Source of the DNA: Fictibacillus sp. FJAT-27399
Lineage (GTDB): Bacteria > Bacillota > Bacilli > Bacillales > Fictibacillaceae
Length of the DNA: 64,000 nt
Direction of reading: 5' to 3'
NCBI RefSeq assembly: GCF_001510655.1
Contig: NZ_LMVC01000005.1
Location: forward strand, 138,411 to 202,410
Positions 1-8,352 of this stretch are shown here, one piece after another. The stretch's first letter is position 1, and every line of letters starts with the position of its first letter. Under the pieces are notes generated by a model, which did not search any database, was not told where the DNA came from, and saw nothing but the letters and a program-made list of their open reading frames with translations. A program made the translations under genes and the position numbers.

Positions 1-1327
1 AGGTCCCCACGCTCCGCTGTACAGCTTTGACGAGCGTACGGCCGACTGTTTCTGTTCCGAGAAGGACAACAAAACAGGACAGTAAAATCCAATATTGATG
101 GGCAGGGGAATATATGTGGCCGAGCACAATCGATAAGCCTCCTGCGATCAATGCCTGGATGGCTTTTTTGGTCGTAGGACGCATCCCTTCCTCTTCTTCA
201 TTCTTTGCATCTTCTTCAGTGTCTTCTTTTTCAAGCGGATCCGAAGTTCCGCCATCACTGCTTGTTCTCTGCAGGGACTGTTGAAGCCCGAACGCCCCAT
301 CAATAATATGATTGGCAATCGACTCTATCCTCCGGATCAGGTAAAGCCATTCTTCATTTCTTTTATCCAGCTTCAAAGTACGAAGCAGCTGCCTGAGCGA
401 TTGTAAACTGGCTGCTGCGTTCTCCAAGTAATGCACCTGTTCCCTGTTGAGCACTTCGGCCTCACGAATCGATTGAATAACAAGCAGCAGCGAGGAACGT
501 ATTGAATGGTTTTCGAGCGCCCGGTGTTCTTTTAGACGTCGTATGGAGGGTGACAAGGTTTCCATCAGCATCGCTGTATCAAAAATGTACAGGCGAAGCT
601 GGCTGGTGCTGAGACCGGGCCATATACCTCCTGGATCTGTAGAACCAAGCTCATTTGAGACTACACGTGCATAATCTCCGAGCTTTTTGACATTCCGGTC
701 GAGATTTGCCAGCCTCTGCTTATCTAATTTAATATCCCTTACGATATCAATGACAATATTCAGCGTAAGATTTGCCTGTATATGAAAAGAACCCATGGAG
801 CGTTTTAATACTTCTTCAGGCTTGTCCTTAATGAGGATAAAATTATAAAAGTAAGCAAATAAAATACCTGTTGCTATGGAAGCAAACAGCCAGGGAACCT
901 GAGCGAAAGTAACTTTAAGGAGCATAACAAAATAAAAGGACATGAATGCAATCATGCAGATAGAAAAGTAGCGGCTTCCAAAACGTTGAAGATAAAGCGC
1001 TAAAAATACAACAAGAAGTAAAAACAGATCCGCTGCAATCCCCCATTTGGATAGCCATGATCCGGTGGCGAGAGAACATGCACTCGAGGCGGCAAGCAGA
1101 ACGGTCGTCAGTTTCTGTTCTTTTTCTGTATCATCGTTTACTACAAGAATCCCCATCATCCCTACCACACCAGCAAAAATAGCTGCTGTGATCTGGCCTC
1201 CGGCACTCAGTACGATAATCAGCATGACTACTACTGAACTAATGACACTCAGCGTCACTTTACTCGCTGTCCTCAACCGTTTCCTGCCTGGATCTGACGC
1301 AAGCAGCCGATACATCCAGTACCTCAT
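1..1327 (-). CDS. FUSC family membrane protein, C-terminus beyond the window
   Basis: Reading the minus strand from an ATG at 1327 gives an uninterrupted frame of 442 codons running off the window edge. A GGGGGGAT ribosome binding site precedes the start. The N-terminus has a block of hydrophobic segments (about residues 15-175), then a long soluble region, then an acidic linker (about residues 370-390), and the visible end (about residues 395-442) starts a second hydrophobic block ending in TVGRTLVKAVQRSVGT. This layout, and that end motif, are typical of FUSC (fusaric acid resistance / aromatic acid exporter-like) proteins. The substrate is unknown. It is transcribed in the same direction as the liv operon but separated from it by a terminator. 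Confidence 0.75.
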   Translation of the reverse strand, partial: MRYWMYRLLASDPGRKRLRTASKVTLSVISSVVVMLIIVLSAGGQITAAIFAGVVGMMGILVVNDDTEKEQKLTTVLLAASSACSLATGSWLSKWGIAADLFLLLVVFLALYLQRFGSRYFSICMIAFMSFYFVMLLKVTFAQVPWLFASIATGILFAYFYNFILIKDKPEEVLKRSMGSFHIQANLTLNIVIDIVRDIKLDKQRLANLDRNVKKLGDYARVVSNELGSTDPGGIWPGLSTSQLRLYIFDTAMLMETLSPSIRRLKEHRALENHSIRSSLLLVIQSIREAEVLNREQVHYLENAAASLQSLRQLLRTLKLDKRNEEWLYLIRRIESIANHIIDGAFGLQQSLQRTSSDGGTSDPLEKEDTEEDAKNEEEEGMRPTTKKAIQALIAGGLSIVLGHIYSPAHQYWILLSCFVVLLGTETVGRTLVKAVQRSVGT

Positions 1328-1464
1328 TTGATCCCCCCTTCTGCTGAATTAGCTTTTCTGTGCATTATATCGTTTTACGTGAGCTTCACACAATGAATGT
1401 AACTTGTAAAATGACTCTTTATTTTATATCCATAATTTGCTGTCCCATAAACCGTACATGTAAA

Positions 1465-1497
1465 AAAACCGGCTCCAAAAGGAACCGATTTTTTTGC
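1465..1497 (-). terminator. Terminator of the liv operon
   Basis: On the minus strand the arms CGGTTCC and GGAGCCG pair around a TTTT loop (one G-U pair) and are followed by a T run. It lies 9 bp after the livF stop codon. Confidence 0.75.
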
Positions 1498-1505
1498 ATC
1501 TTTTA

Positions 1506-2213
1506 TTAATGTCCGCCAAGATAGGCCATTTTCACCTGCTCGCTTGAAGTGAGCTCCGCTGCATCACCTGACAGCACGATTCGCCCTGTCTCTACGACAT
1601 AGGCACGGTTAGCGATGGAAAGCGCCAGATTCGCATTTTGCTCCACGAGTAAAATAGTCGTTCCCGCTTTGTTGATCTCTTCGATTATTCGAAAAATCGT
1701 CTTAACCAACAGCGGCGCCAGTCCCATGGAAGGCTCATCAAGCAGCAGCAATCTCGGCCTGGCCATCAATGCCCGCCCCATGGCAAGCATCTGCTGCTCC
1801 CCTCCGGACAGTGTTCCGGCCTGCTGTTTCAGCCGCTCAAGCAGTCTTGGAAAAAGCTCATACACCTTTTCCAGGTCCTGCTTAATCCCGTCTTTATCTT
1901 TCCTTAAGAACGCGCCGAGCTGAAGATTTTCCTCTACGGTCATATTCGCAAACACACGGCGGCCTTCAGGAACATGAGAGATTCCCTGTTTTACAATCAT
2001 TTGTGCGGCTTTTCCATTGATCGATTTGCCCTCATAAAGGATTTTCCCCTGCTTCGGTTTCAACAGTCCGGAAACGGTTTTAAGCAGAGTACTTTTGCCG
2101 GCTCCGTTCGCACCGATCAGCGTAACGATCTCGCCTTGATTGATTTCAAGCGATATGCCCTCAAGCGCCTGAATGTTGCCGTAATAAACGTTAATATCCT
2201 CTACCTTCAGCAT
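1506..2213 (-). CDS. livF: Branched-chain amino acid ABC transporter ATPase LivF
   Basis: ATPase subunit of a high-affinity leucine/isoleucine/valine-type importer, acting on the cytoplasmic face with LivG. The 235 residues show Walker A GANGAGKST (34-42), signature LSGGEQQ and Walker B LLLLDEP followed by SMGLAP, which is characteristic of LivF. Its ATG overlaps the livG stop by one base (TAATG), so the two are probably translationally coupled. It is the last gene of livJHMGF and is followed by a terminator. Length is normal for the family. Confidence 0.93.
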   Translation of the reverse strand: MLKVEDINVYYGNIQALEGISLEINQGEIVTLIGANGAGKSTLLKTVSGLLKPKQGKILYEGKSINGKAAQMIVKQGISHVPEGRRVFANMTVEENLQLGAFLRKDKDGIKQDLEKVYELFPRLLERLKQQAGTLSGGEQQMLAMGRALMARPRLLLLDEPSMGLAPLLVKTIFRIIEEINKAGTTILLVEQNANLALSIANRAYVVETGRIVLSGDAAELTSSEQVKMAYLGGH

Positions 2214-2992
2214 TATGAAACCTCCTCGCCCAGATACGCTTCGATGACTTTTGGGTTGTTCTTAATTTCTGATGGTGTCCCTTCAGCAATGAGCTGGCCA
2301 TGGTCAAGAACGTAAATCCGTTCACAGACACCCATGACGAGCGGCATATCATGTTCAATGAGAAGAACGGTCAGATTGAATTGCTTCCGGATGAAGGCGA
2401 TCAGATTCATTAATTCTTTTGTCTCATGAGGATTCATCCCGGCTGCCGGTTCGTCGAGCAGCAAGAGCTTCGGGTTGGCGGCCAGGGCACGCGCGATCTC
2501 GAGACGGCGCTGCTGGCCATATGGAAGGTTCTTCGCCTTTTCATCTTTAAATCTGTCCAAATTAAAAATCTTCAAGAACTCTGTCGCTTTCACGTCCATT
2601 TCCTTTTCTCCGGAAAAATGTCCCGGAAGCCTGAAAATCGAGCTTAAAAGAGTATGCTTAGCCTGTGAATGGTAAGCCACTTTTACATTATCAATAACGG
2701 ACAGTTCCCCAAACAGCCGTATATTCTGGAACGTCCGGCTGATTCCATTTCTCGTAATCTTGTAAGGAGGAAGGTTGTTCAGCCTTTTCCCGTTCAGCGA
2801 GATTTCCCCTTCCGTAGGAACATAAACCCCGGTCAGCATATTAAAGAAGGTCGTTTTCCCAGCACCGTTAGGTCCGATCAGTCCTGCCATCTCGCCAGGA
2901 AACAATTCAATGTTCACATCCGAAACCGCTCTCAGCCCCCCAAAGCGAATACCGATGTTGTCTACTTTAAGCAACGGTTTGCTTGTTTCCAT
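2213..2992 (-). CDS. livG: Branched-chain amino acid ABC transporter ATPase LivG
   Basis: Second ATPase subunit of the importer, 259 residues. Walker A is GPNGAGKTT (40-48), the degenerate signature is LPYGQQRRLEIARAL, and Walker B is LLLLDEPAAGMNP, all LivG hallmarks. A strong AAGGGAGGAG site precedes the ATG, which lies inside the 3' end of livM (26-bp overlap). LivG pairs with LivF beneath the LivH/LivM membrane pair. Confidence 0.93.
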   Translation of the reverse strand: METSKPLLKVDNIGIRFGGLRAVSDVNIELFPGEMAGLIGPNGAGKTTFFNMLTGVYVPTEGEISLNGKRLNNLPPYKITRNGISRTFQNIRLFGELSVIDNVKVAYHSQAKHTLLSSIFRLPGHFSGEKEMDVKATEFLKIFNLDRFKDEKAKNLPYGQQRRLEIARALAANPKLLLLDEPAAGMNPHETKELMNLIAFIRKQFNLTVLLIEHDMPLVMGVCERIYVLDHGQLIAEGTPSEIKNNPKVIEAYLGEEVS

Positions 2993-3941
2993 CCTTCGCT
3001 CCTCCCTTCGTCTTCTTTCCTTTGCTGAAGATTGACGTAATCTCTTTCGTCCCCATCAATCCTTGAGGGCGGTACAGCATGACGACAATGAGGACGATAC
3101 TATAGATGATCATCCTCGTTTCAGGATAATCCTGCAGGAACGTGGAAACCACAGTTAGAAGGATCGCTGCAATAACAGAACCCGATAAGGAGCCAAGCCC
3201 TCCGAGTACAACGAAAATCAAAATATCAAATGATTTCAGGAATCCAAAGTTCGAAGGCTGGATAATGTAGAAGTTATGAGCATACAACCCACCCGCAATT
3301 CCAGCAAAGAAGGCGCCGATGACAAAGGCAGTAACCTTATAATAGGTCGTATTGATTCCCATCGCGTCAGCCGCGGTTTCATCTTCCCGAATGGAAATAC
3401 ATGCCCGGCCATGTGTGGAATTTGTAAAGTTTACAATAACAAGGATAGCAATGAGCATACAGCCGAAGACCCACGGCCATGTCGTCAAGTGGTTGACCTG
3501 CATGCCGCTCGCTCCGCCTACATAATCCAGGTTCAGAAACACAATACGGACGATCTCACCAAATCCAAGAGTTGCGATGGCAAGATAATCGCCTTTTAGC
3601 CGAAGACTTGGAAACCCGATAATAAAGCCCGCCAATGCGGCAACCAATCCTCCAACGAGAAGAGCTGCTGCAAAAGGAAGCTCCAGTTTCATAGTGATAA
3701 TCCCAGACGCATACGCGCCTACGGCAAGGAAACCTGCATGTCCAATAGAAAACTGCCCTGTAATGCCAATGATCAAGTGAAGCGAGACGGCCAATATGAT
3801 ATTAATAGCAATAAAGATCAGTGTATTTACATAAAAGAGGTTCAGCATTTGGCCCGTGATCATGAACTGGATAACACCAAAGATAACGAGAGACAAAACG
3901 ATGGATGTCCAAAAGAGCTTAGCTTGTTTAAAAATCGCCAT
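2967..3941 (-). CDS. livM: Branched-chain amino acid ABC transporter permease LivM
   Basis: Membrane subunit of 324 residues with about eight to ten hydrophobic segments and the LivM pattern GITGQFSIGHAGFLAVGAYA, followed by the conserved EIVRIVFLNL and ADAMGIN loops that contact the ATPases. The C-terminal tail is basic (KGKKTKGG). It starts 13 bp after livH and overlaps livG, so it belongs to one transcript. ATG preceded by GGGGGAACG. Confidence 0.92.
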   Translation of the reverse strand: MAIFKQAKLFWTSIVLSLVIFGVIQFMITGQMLNLFYVNTLIFIAINIILAVSLHLIIGITGQFSIGHAGFLAVGAYASGIITMKLELPFAAALLVGGLVAALAGFIIGFPSLRLKGDYLAIATLGFGEIVRIVFLNLDYVGGASGMQVNHLTTWPWVFGCMLIAILVIVNFTNSTHGRACISIREDETAADAMGINTTYYKVTAFVIGAFFAGIAGGLYAHNFYIIQPSNFGFLKSFDILIFVVLGGLGSLSGSVIAAILLTVVSTFLQDYPETRMIIYSIVLIVVMLYRPQGLMGTKEITSIFSKGKKTKGGAKDGNKQTVA

Positions 3942-3953
3942 ATTCGTTCCCCC

Positions 3954-4841
3954 TTATACCTTTTCTCTTTTATATTTGCCGAACAATCCTGAAGGAAGAA
4001 AGATGAGAATCAAGATAAGGACAACAAACGCTGCCCCATCACGCCACAAAGAGTAACCAAACGCACTGACGAGCGATTCGATGACACCCAGCAGCAATCC
4101 TCCCACCATCGCCCCGGGAAGAATTCCGATTCCCCCAAGAACAGCGGCAACAAAGGCTTTTAGTCCAGGAATGACACCCATTAAAGGTTCAATCTTAATA
4201 TAGTAAACTCCGAAAATAACACCCGCTGCCCCTGCAAGCGCAGAGCCGATCGCGAAAGTAGCAGAAATTGTGCGGTCAACGTTAATCCCCATCAGCTGTG
4301 CTGCTTCAGCATCAAAGGATACAGCACGCATTGCTTTACCGATTTTCGTTTTATGTACGATGAACTGTAAAATGATCATGAGCGCTACCGAAACACCGAG
4401 GATCAGCAGCGACTGGCTGTTAATTTTCGCGCCAAAAATGTGGATAGCATGTTCCGGCAATACATCGCCAGGGTACGCTTCAGGCTGTGCACCCCTTACA
4501 TAGATAAAGCCGTACTCAATTAAAAGAGAGACACCGATCGCTGTAATCAATGCCGCGATCCGAGTAGCGTTCCTTAGCGGTTTATACGCGATGCGTTCGA
4601 TCAGCACCCCGAAAATCGCACAGACTGCCATGGCAAGAATCAATGATAAGAAAAACGGGATGTGCAAAACTGTAATGGAATAGAAGCCAACAAAGGCGCC
4701 TACCATAAAAACATCGCCATGCGCGAAGTTGATCAATTTAACAATTCCATATACCATCGTGTAGCCAAGAGCAATGAGGGCATAGATACTGCCGAGTGAT
4801 ATACCATTGACCAGCTGTTGTATGAGTTCCATCTCCGACAC
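3954..4841 (-). CDS. livH: Branched-chain amino acid ABC transporter permease LivH
   Basis: Membrane subunit of 295 residues. The start MELIQQLVNGISLGSIYALIA is typical of LivH, as are the GYTMVYGIVKLINFAHGD motif and the AAQLMGIN cytoplasmic loop. An AAGGAGTG site precedes the start. It is separated from the binding-protein gene by 68 bp containing a perfect 10-bp hairpin, while the downstream genes are tightly packed. Confidence 0.92.
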   Translation of the reverse strand: MSEMELIQQLVNGISLGSIYALIALGYTMVYGIVKLINFAHGDVFMVGAFVGFYSITVLHIPFFLSLILAMAVCAIFGVLIERIAYKPLRNATRIAALITAIGVSLLIEYGFIYVRGAQPEAYPGDVLPEHAIHIFGAKINSQSLLILGVSVALMIILQFIVHKTKIGKAMRAVSFDAEAAQLMGINVDRTISATFAIGSALAGAAGVIFGVYYIKIEPLMGVIPGLKAFVAAVLGGIGILPGAMVGGLLLGVIESLVSAFGYSLWRDGAAFVVLILILIFLPSGLFGKYKREKV

Positions 4842-4871
4842 TCCTTAATATGTCCATTTCCTGAAAACACA

Positions 4872-4897
4872 GAATAGGGGGACGGAGCCCCCTATTC
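4872..4897 (-). promoter_or_regulatory. Intercistronic hairpin between livJ and livH
   Basis: GAATAGGGGG and CCCCCTATTC form a perfect 10-bp stem with a 6-nt loop, just after the livJ stop codon. No T run follows, so it is more likely an mRNA-stabilising or partial-attenuation hairpin that keeps the binding protein in excess over the membrane subunits, as is common in ABC operons. That role is inferred. Confidence 0.55.
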
Positions 4898-4909
4898 GTT
4901 AAACTGCTC

Positions 4910-6082
4910 TTATGGATTGATTTTTGTATTAAACTCTTGTTTGCCGTCTTTGTACTCAAGAATAGATGCTGATTTGATCGGGTCATGTTTCTTATCCAAT
5001 GTCAATTTACCGGAAACAAGGGAAAGATCTTTTGTCTTCGCTAATGCTTTTGCAATTTTTTCAGGGCTGGCATCGCCTGAACGCTTGATGGCATCAGCAA
5101 GGTAGTACGCTGTATCATAGCCAAGTGCACTGAAGGCATCTGGAGATTTCCCTTTATATTTCTTTTTGAATGCATTTACAAAGTCTTGAATCTTCTTATC
5201 AGGGTCTCCGGAAGAATAGTGGTTCGTGATGTAAGTGTTATTGAGCGCTTCCGGTCCAGCGATCTCTACAAGTTTAGGAGAATCCCAGCCGTCTCCGCCC
5301 ATGAACGGTGCTGTAATGCCGATCTCACGCGCCTGCTTGATGATCAAGCCGACTTCCTCATAATAGCCAGGAAGGAAAATGAAGTCCGGTTTTGCTGCTT
5401 TTAAGCGGGTAAGTGTAGCACGGAAGTCGGTATCTTTAGCGACATAGGCTTCCTCGGCCACGATGCTGCCGCCATTTTTCTTATAAGCAGATTTAAACGC
5501 TGAAGCCAGCCCTTTGGAATAATCGCTCGCACTGTCGATGAACACAGCCGCTTTACTCGTTTTCAATTTATCTGTCGCAAAGTTCGCAGCCACTGTTCCC
5601 TGGAACGGATCGATGAAACATGTACGGAACACATAATCATTTACTTTGCCGTCTTTATTTGTGATATCAGGGTTTGTTCCTGTCGGTGTGACGAGCGGAA
5701 CTTTGTTGCTTTGAGCGATCTGTACCTGAGCCAGTGTATTCGTACTCGTTGCAGCACCGATTACTGCCGCTACTTTATCCTGGCTTACGAGCTTCACTGC
5801 TCCGTTCGTCGCTTCTGCCGCTTCCGATTTATTGTCTACTTTCACAAGCTTGATTTTCTTGCCTTTAATCCCCTTTTTATTGATTTCGTCCAATCCAAGC
5901 TGAAGGCCTTCTGCGATAGATTGACCGTAGGAAGCTACGCCTCCCGAGAGCTCAAGGTTGGCTCCGACTTTAATTGTTTCTTTTCCTCCTGATCCGCCTG
6001 TCGATGCTGCACCGCAGCCCGCCATGACTCCTGCTGATAATGACAAGGAAAGAAAGATCCCAGCAAGTTTTCTCTTCTTCAT
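4910..6082 (-). CDS. livJ: Branched-chain amino acid ABC transporter substrate-binding lipoprotein
   Basis: First gene of the liv operon. The 390-residue product starts with a lipoprotein signal: KKRK, a hydrophobic core, then lipobox VMAGC with Cys23 as the lipidation site. The mature part begins with KETIKVGANLELSGGVASYG and continues with TNTLAQVQIAQSNKVPLVTPTGTNPD, typical of the type I periplasmic-binding-protein Leu/Ile/Val receptor family. It captures the amino acid outside the membrane and delivers it to LivHM. The exact ligand (BCAA, another amino acid or amide) cannot be told from sequence. AGGGGGATGAG ribosome site. Confidence 0.9.
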   Translation of the reverse strand: MKKRKLAGIFLSLSLSAGVMAGCGAASTGGSGGKETIKVGANLELSGGVASYGQSIAEGLQLGLDEINKKGIKGKKIKLVKVDNKSEAAEATNGAVKLVSQDKVAAVIGAATSTNTLAQVQIAQSNKVPLVTPTGTNPDITNKDGKVNDYVFRTCFIDPFQGTVAANFATDKLKTSKAAVFIDSASDYSKGLASAFKSAYKKNGGSIVAEEAYVAKDTDFRATLTRLKAAKPDFIFLPGYYEEVGLIIKQAREIGITAPFMGGDGWDSPKLVEIAGPEALNNTYITNHYSSGDPDKKIQDFVNAFKKKYKGKSPDAFSALGYDTAYYLADAIKRSGDASPEKIAKALAKTKDLSLVSGKLTLDKKHDPIKSASILEYKDGKQEFNTKINP

Positions 6083-6121
6083 TTTCTCATCCCCCTATTT
6101 TTTGTGAAAATGAAAACTATC

Positions 6122-6141
6122 TACAATATTTAAATATTGTA
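6122..6141. promoter_or_regulatory. 20-bp perfect palindrome upstream of livJ
   Basis: TACAATATTTAAATATTGTA is identical to its reverse complement. It lies 40 bp upstream of the livJ start, where an operator overlapping the promoter would be expected. The cognate protein is unknown. Confidence 0.5.
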
Positions 6142-6150
6142 AATAAAATC

Positions 6151-6165
6151 AATATTCTGAAAGTA
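6151..6165. promoter_or_regulatory. CodY-like box upstream of the liv operon
   Basis: AATATTCTGAAAGTA matches 12 of 15 positions of the CodY consensus AATTTTCWGAAAATT. CodY represses branched-chain amino acid uptake genes in Bacillaceae, so the position is biologically sensible. Confidence 0.45.
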
Positions 6166-6350
6166 TTTTACATGAGATTTCTCAACTCGTCTACCGTATT
6201 TTTTCTAGCGCAAAATTCCTGCTTGTTTTCTATAATTTTATAAAAAAAGACAAAAAACGAAAAAAGACAGGGGATTGATGCGTGATTTACAGGTTTTTTT
6301 GTTTATAATAGCTAAGGTAGCTAAAGGTAATTTTGTTTCCTTGCTGTGAA

Positions 6351-6359
6351 TGATATAAT
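6351..6359 (+). promoter_or_regulatory. Extended -10 promoter of glnS
   Basis: TGATATAAT is a perfect extended -10 (TGn plus TATAAT). No good -35 hexamer is seen at the right spacing, which fits an extended -10 promoter. The leader to the start codon is only about 30 nt, leaving no room for a T-box. Confidence 0.55.
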
Positions 6360-6395
6360 GGTGAGATAGAATGCTAACAGAAAGGCTGATACGGG

Positions 6396-8054
6396 ATGGA
6401 AGAAAATTCGAATTTTATTAGAAGCATCATTAAAGAGGATTTGGAATCCGGCAAACGGGACACCGTCATCACTCGTTTCCCGCCAGAACCGAACGGTTAC
6501 CTGCACATCGGGCACGCCAAATCCATTGTTATAAATTTTGGGCTCGCCGACGAGTTTAACGGGCAGACCAACCTTCGCTTCGACGATACCAATCCACTAA
6601 AAGAAGACCGTGAGTATGTCGATTCGATCAAAAACGATGTCGCATGGCTGGGCTATGAATGGGAAAACCTTCGCTTCGCCTCCGACTATTTTGAGGAAAT
6701 GTACAGCCGCGCTGTCCTGCTTATCAAAAAAGGAAAAGCATACGTCGATGATTTGTCACCGGATGAGATCCGCGAATACCGCGGAACGTTAACTGAACCC
6801 GGAAAAGACAGCCCGTACCGTGACCGTTCTGTTGAAGAAAACCTTGACCTCCTTGACCGCATGCGCAAAGGCGAATTCCAGAATGGTGAAAAAGTGCTCC
6901 GCGCCAAAATCGACATGGCGTCCGGGAACATTAACATGCGTGATCCGGTGATCTACCGTGTATCCCACGCGACCCACCATAATACAGGAGACGCTTGGTG
7001 CATCTACCCAATGTACGCGTTCGCTCATCCGCTTGAGGATGCCATTGAGGGTGTAACACACTCTCTTTGTACGACTGAGTTTGAAGAACAGCGTCCTCTT
7101 TATAACTGGGTGGTAGAAGAGTGCGAGATGGAAAGCCAACCTCAGCAAATCGAGTTCGGCCGTCTGAATATCGAAAATACAGTCATGAGCAAACGTAAAT
7201 TAAAACAGCTTGTTGACGAAGGCTATGTTGACGGCTGGGATGATCCGCGCATGCCGACCATTTCAGGACTTCGCCGCAAAGGATATACCCCTGAAGCGAT
7301 CCGCGAATTCGTACAGGCGACCGGTGTTTCCAAAGGGTCCGGTGCTGTAGACGAAGCGATGCTTGAGCACTTTGTGCGTGAAGACCTAAAGATGAAGGCT
7401 CCTCGTACGATGGGTATCCTGAATCCGTTAAAAGTCGTCATTACGAACTATCCTGAAGGACAAGTTGAAATGCTGGATGCGGAAATCAACCCTGAGAACC
7501 CTGAAATGGGCACACGCCAAATTCCTTTTTCACGTGAGATCTATGTGGAACAGGATGACTTCATGGAGAACCCTCCAAAGAAATACTTCCGCCTCTTCCC
7601 TGGCAACGAAGTCCGCTTAAAGCATGCGTACTTCATTAAATGTGAGGATGTCATCAAAGACGAGGATGGAAATGTCATCGAGCTTCACTGTACGTATGAT
7701 GTGGAAACGAAGAGCGGCAGCGGTTTTACAGGCCGTAAAGTAAAAGGGACCCTTCACTGGGTGGATGCGTCACAGGCCATTCCAGCTGAGTTCCGATTAT
7801 ACGAGCCGTTGATCCGCGATGAAGATCTGAAGGCTGCTGATGAGAGTGAAGACAAAACGTTTATCGATTTTGTCAACGAAGACTCATTGATCATCCAAGA
7901 AGGGTTCATCGAGCCAAACATGAAGGACGCGAAGCCGCAGGACAAGTTCCAGTTCTTCCGTCACGGCTATTTTAACGTCGATCCAAAGCATACGGTCGAG
8001 GACAAGATCGTGTTCAACCGCATCGTATCATTGAAAAGTTCATTTAAGCTCTAA
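6396..8054 (+). CDS. glnS: Glutaminyl-tRNA synthetase
   Basis: Class I aminoacyl-tRNA synthetase that charges tRNA-Gln directly. The 552-residue protein has [16 protein letters not shown] with the HIGH motif at 37-40, the LRFDDTNP segment typical of GlnRS/GluRS, and the KMSKS-equivalent MSKRK at 264-268. It is followed by a two-domain beta-barrel anticodon-binding region ending in [13 protein letters not shown]. The C-terminal region and MSKRK separate it from bacterial GltX. AGAAAGG lies 10 nt before the ATG. GlnRS is patchy in Bacillaceae, many of which make Gln-tRNA by GatCAB amidation instead, so this gene may be acquired. Confidence 0.95.
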   Translation: MEENSNFIRSIIKEDLESGKRDTVITRFPPEPNGYLHIGHAKSIVINFGLADEFNGQTNLRFDDTNPLKEDREYVDSIKNDVAWLGYEWENLRFASDYFEEMYSRAVLLIKKGKAYVDDLSPDEIREYRGTLTEPGKDSPYRDRSVEENLDLLDRMRKGEFQNGEKVLRAKIDMASGNINMRDPVIYRVSHATHHNTGDAWCIYPMYAFAHPLEDAIEGVTHSLCTTEFEEQRPLYNWVVEECEMESQPQQIEFGRLNIENTVMSKRKLKQLVDEGYVDGWDDPRMPTISGLRRKGYTPEAIREFVQATGVSKGSGAVDEAMLEHFVREDLKMKAPRTMGILNPLKVVITNYPEGQVEMLDAEINPENPEMGTRQIPFSREIYVEQDDFMENPPKKYFRLFPGNEVRLKHAYFIKCEDVIKDEDGNVIELHCTYDVETKSGSGFTGRKVKGTLHWVDASQAIPAEFRLYEPLIRDEDLKAADESEDKTFIDFVNEDSLIIQEGFIEPNMKDAKPQDKFQFFRHGYFNVDPKHTVEDKIVFNRIVSLKSSFKL

Positions 8055-8063
8055 GTTTAAAGT

Positions 8064-8110
8064 AAAAACCGGTTCTTTAGGGGCAACTGCCTCTCAGGCC
8101 GGTTTTTTTG
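8064..8110 (+). terminator. Terminator of glnS
   Basis: AAAAACCGG pairs with CCGGTTTTT across an interval that can itself fold (GAGGC-like arms), followed by a T run. It starts 10 bp after the glnS stop. Confidence 0.8.
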
Positions 8111-8138
8111 TGTTTGAATGAATGTTGATGGGAGCGTT

Positions 8139-8256
8139 GCTAGTTTCCATAATGCCGTTTTGGCGGGTATTTCTGCTGTTTCAGCGGGTATTTTCAAATT
8201 TTGGCAGGTAAATTTCTGCTTCCGCGGGTAAGTCACTCATATCGGCGGGTAAACCG
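8139..8256 (+). repeat. Five-unit 20-21 bp tandem repeat, GCGGGTA core
   Basis: Copies of the core G-C-[GA]-G-G-T-A start at 8163, 8184, 8204, 8224 and 8245, giving spacings of 21, 20, 20 and 21 bp. Each core is preceded by T-rich sequence (TTTTG, TTTCA, TTTTG, TTCC, ATCG). The array is introduced by GCTAGTTTCCATAAT, which also introduces a second array at 12138. It lies between the glnS terminator and the kinase promoter. The intervening bases vary between units. Confidence 0.8.
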
Positions 8257-8293
8257 CATCATCGCCCAGGCAGGCCATCCAAACAATATCCAT

Positions 8294-8323
8294 TTGAAGG
8301 AAACAGACGCTTTGGCGTATAGT
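8294..8323 (+). promoter_or_regulatory. Sigma-A type promoter of the kinase/regulator operon
   Basis: TTGAAG (8294-8299) and TATAGT (8318-8323) are separated by 18 bp, 30 bp before the proposed start codon of the kinase. Confidence 0.5.
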
Positions 8324-8352
8324 AGAAACAAAGAAACAAGGAGGAATGCCGC

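Noticed and set aside
6360-6395. T-box leader for glnS
   Set aside because: Only about 30 nt separate the -10 element from the start codon, with no specifier loop or TGGNACCGCG motif.
8139-8256. CRISPR array
   Set aside because: Units are 20-21 bp with degenerate cores of 7-10 bp and 10-13 bp variable parts, far too short for repeats and spacers, and no cas genes are present. The same applies to the other arrays.
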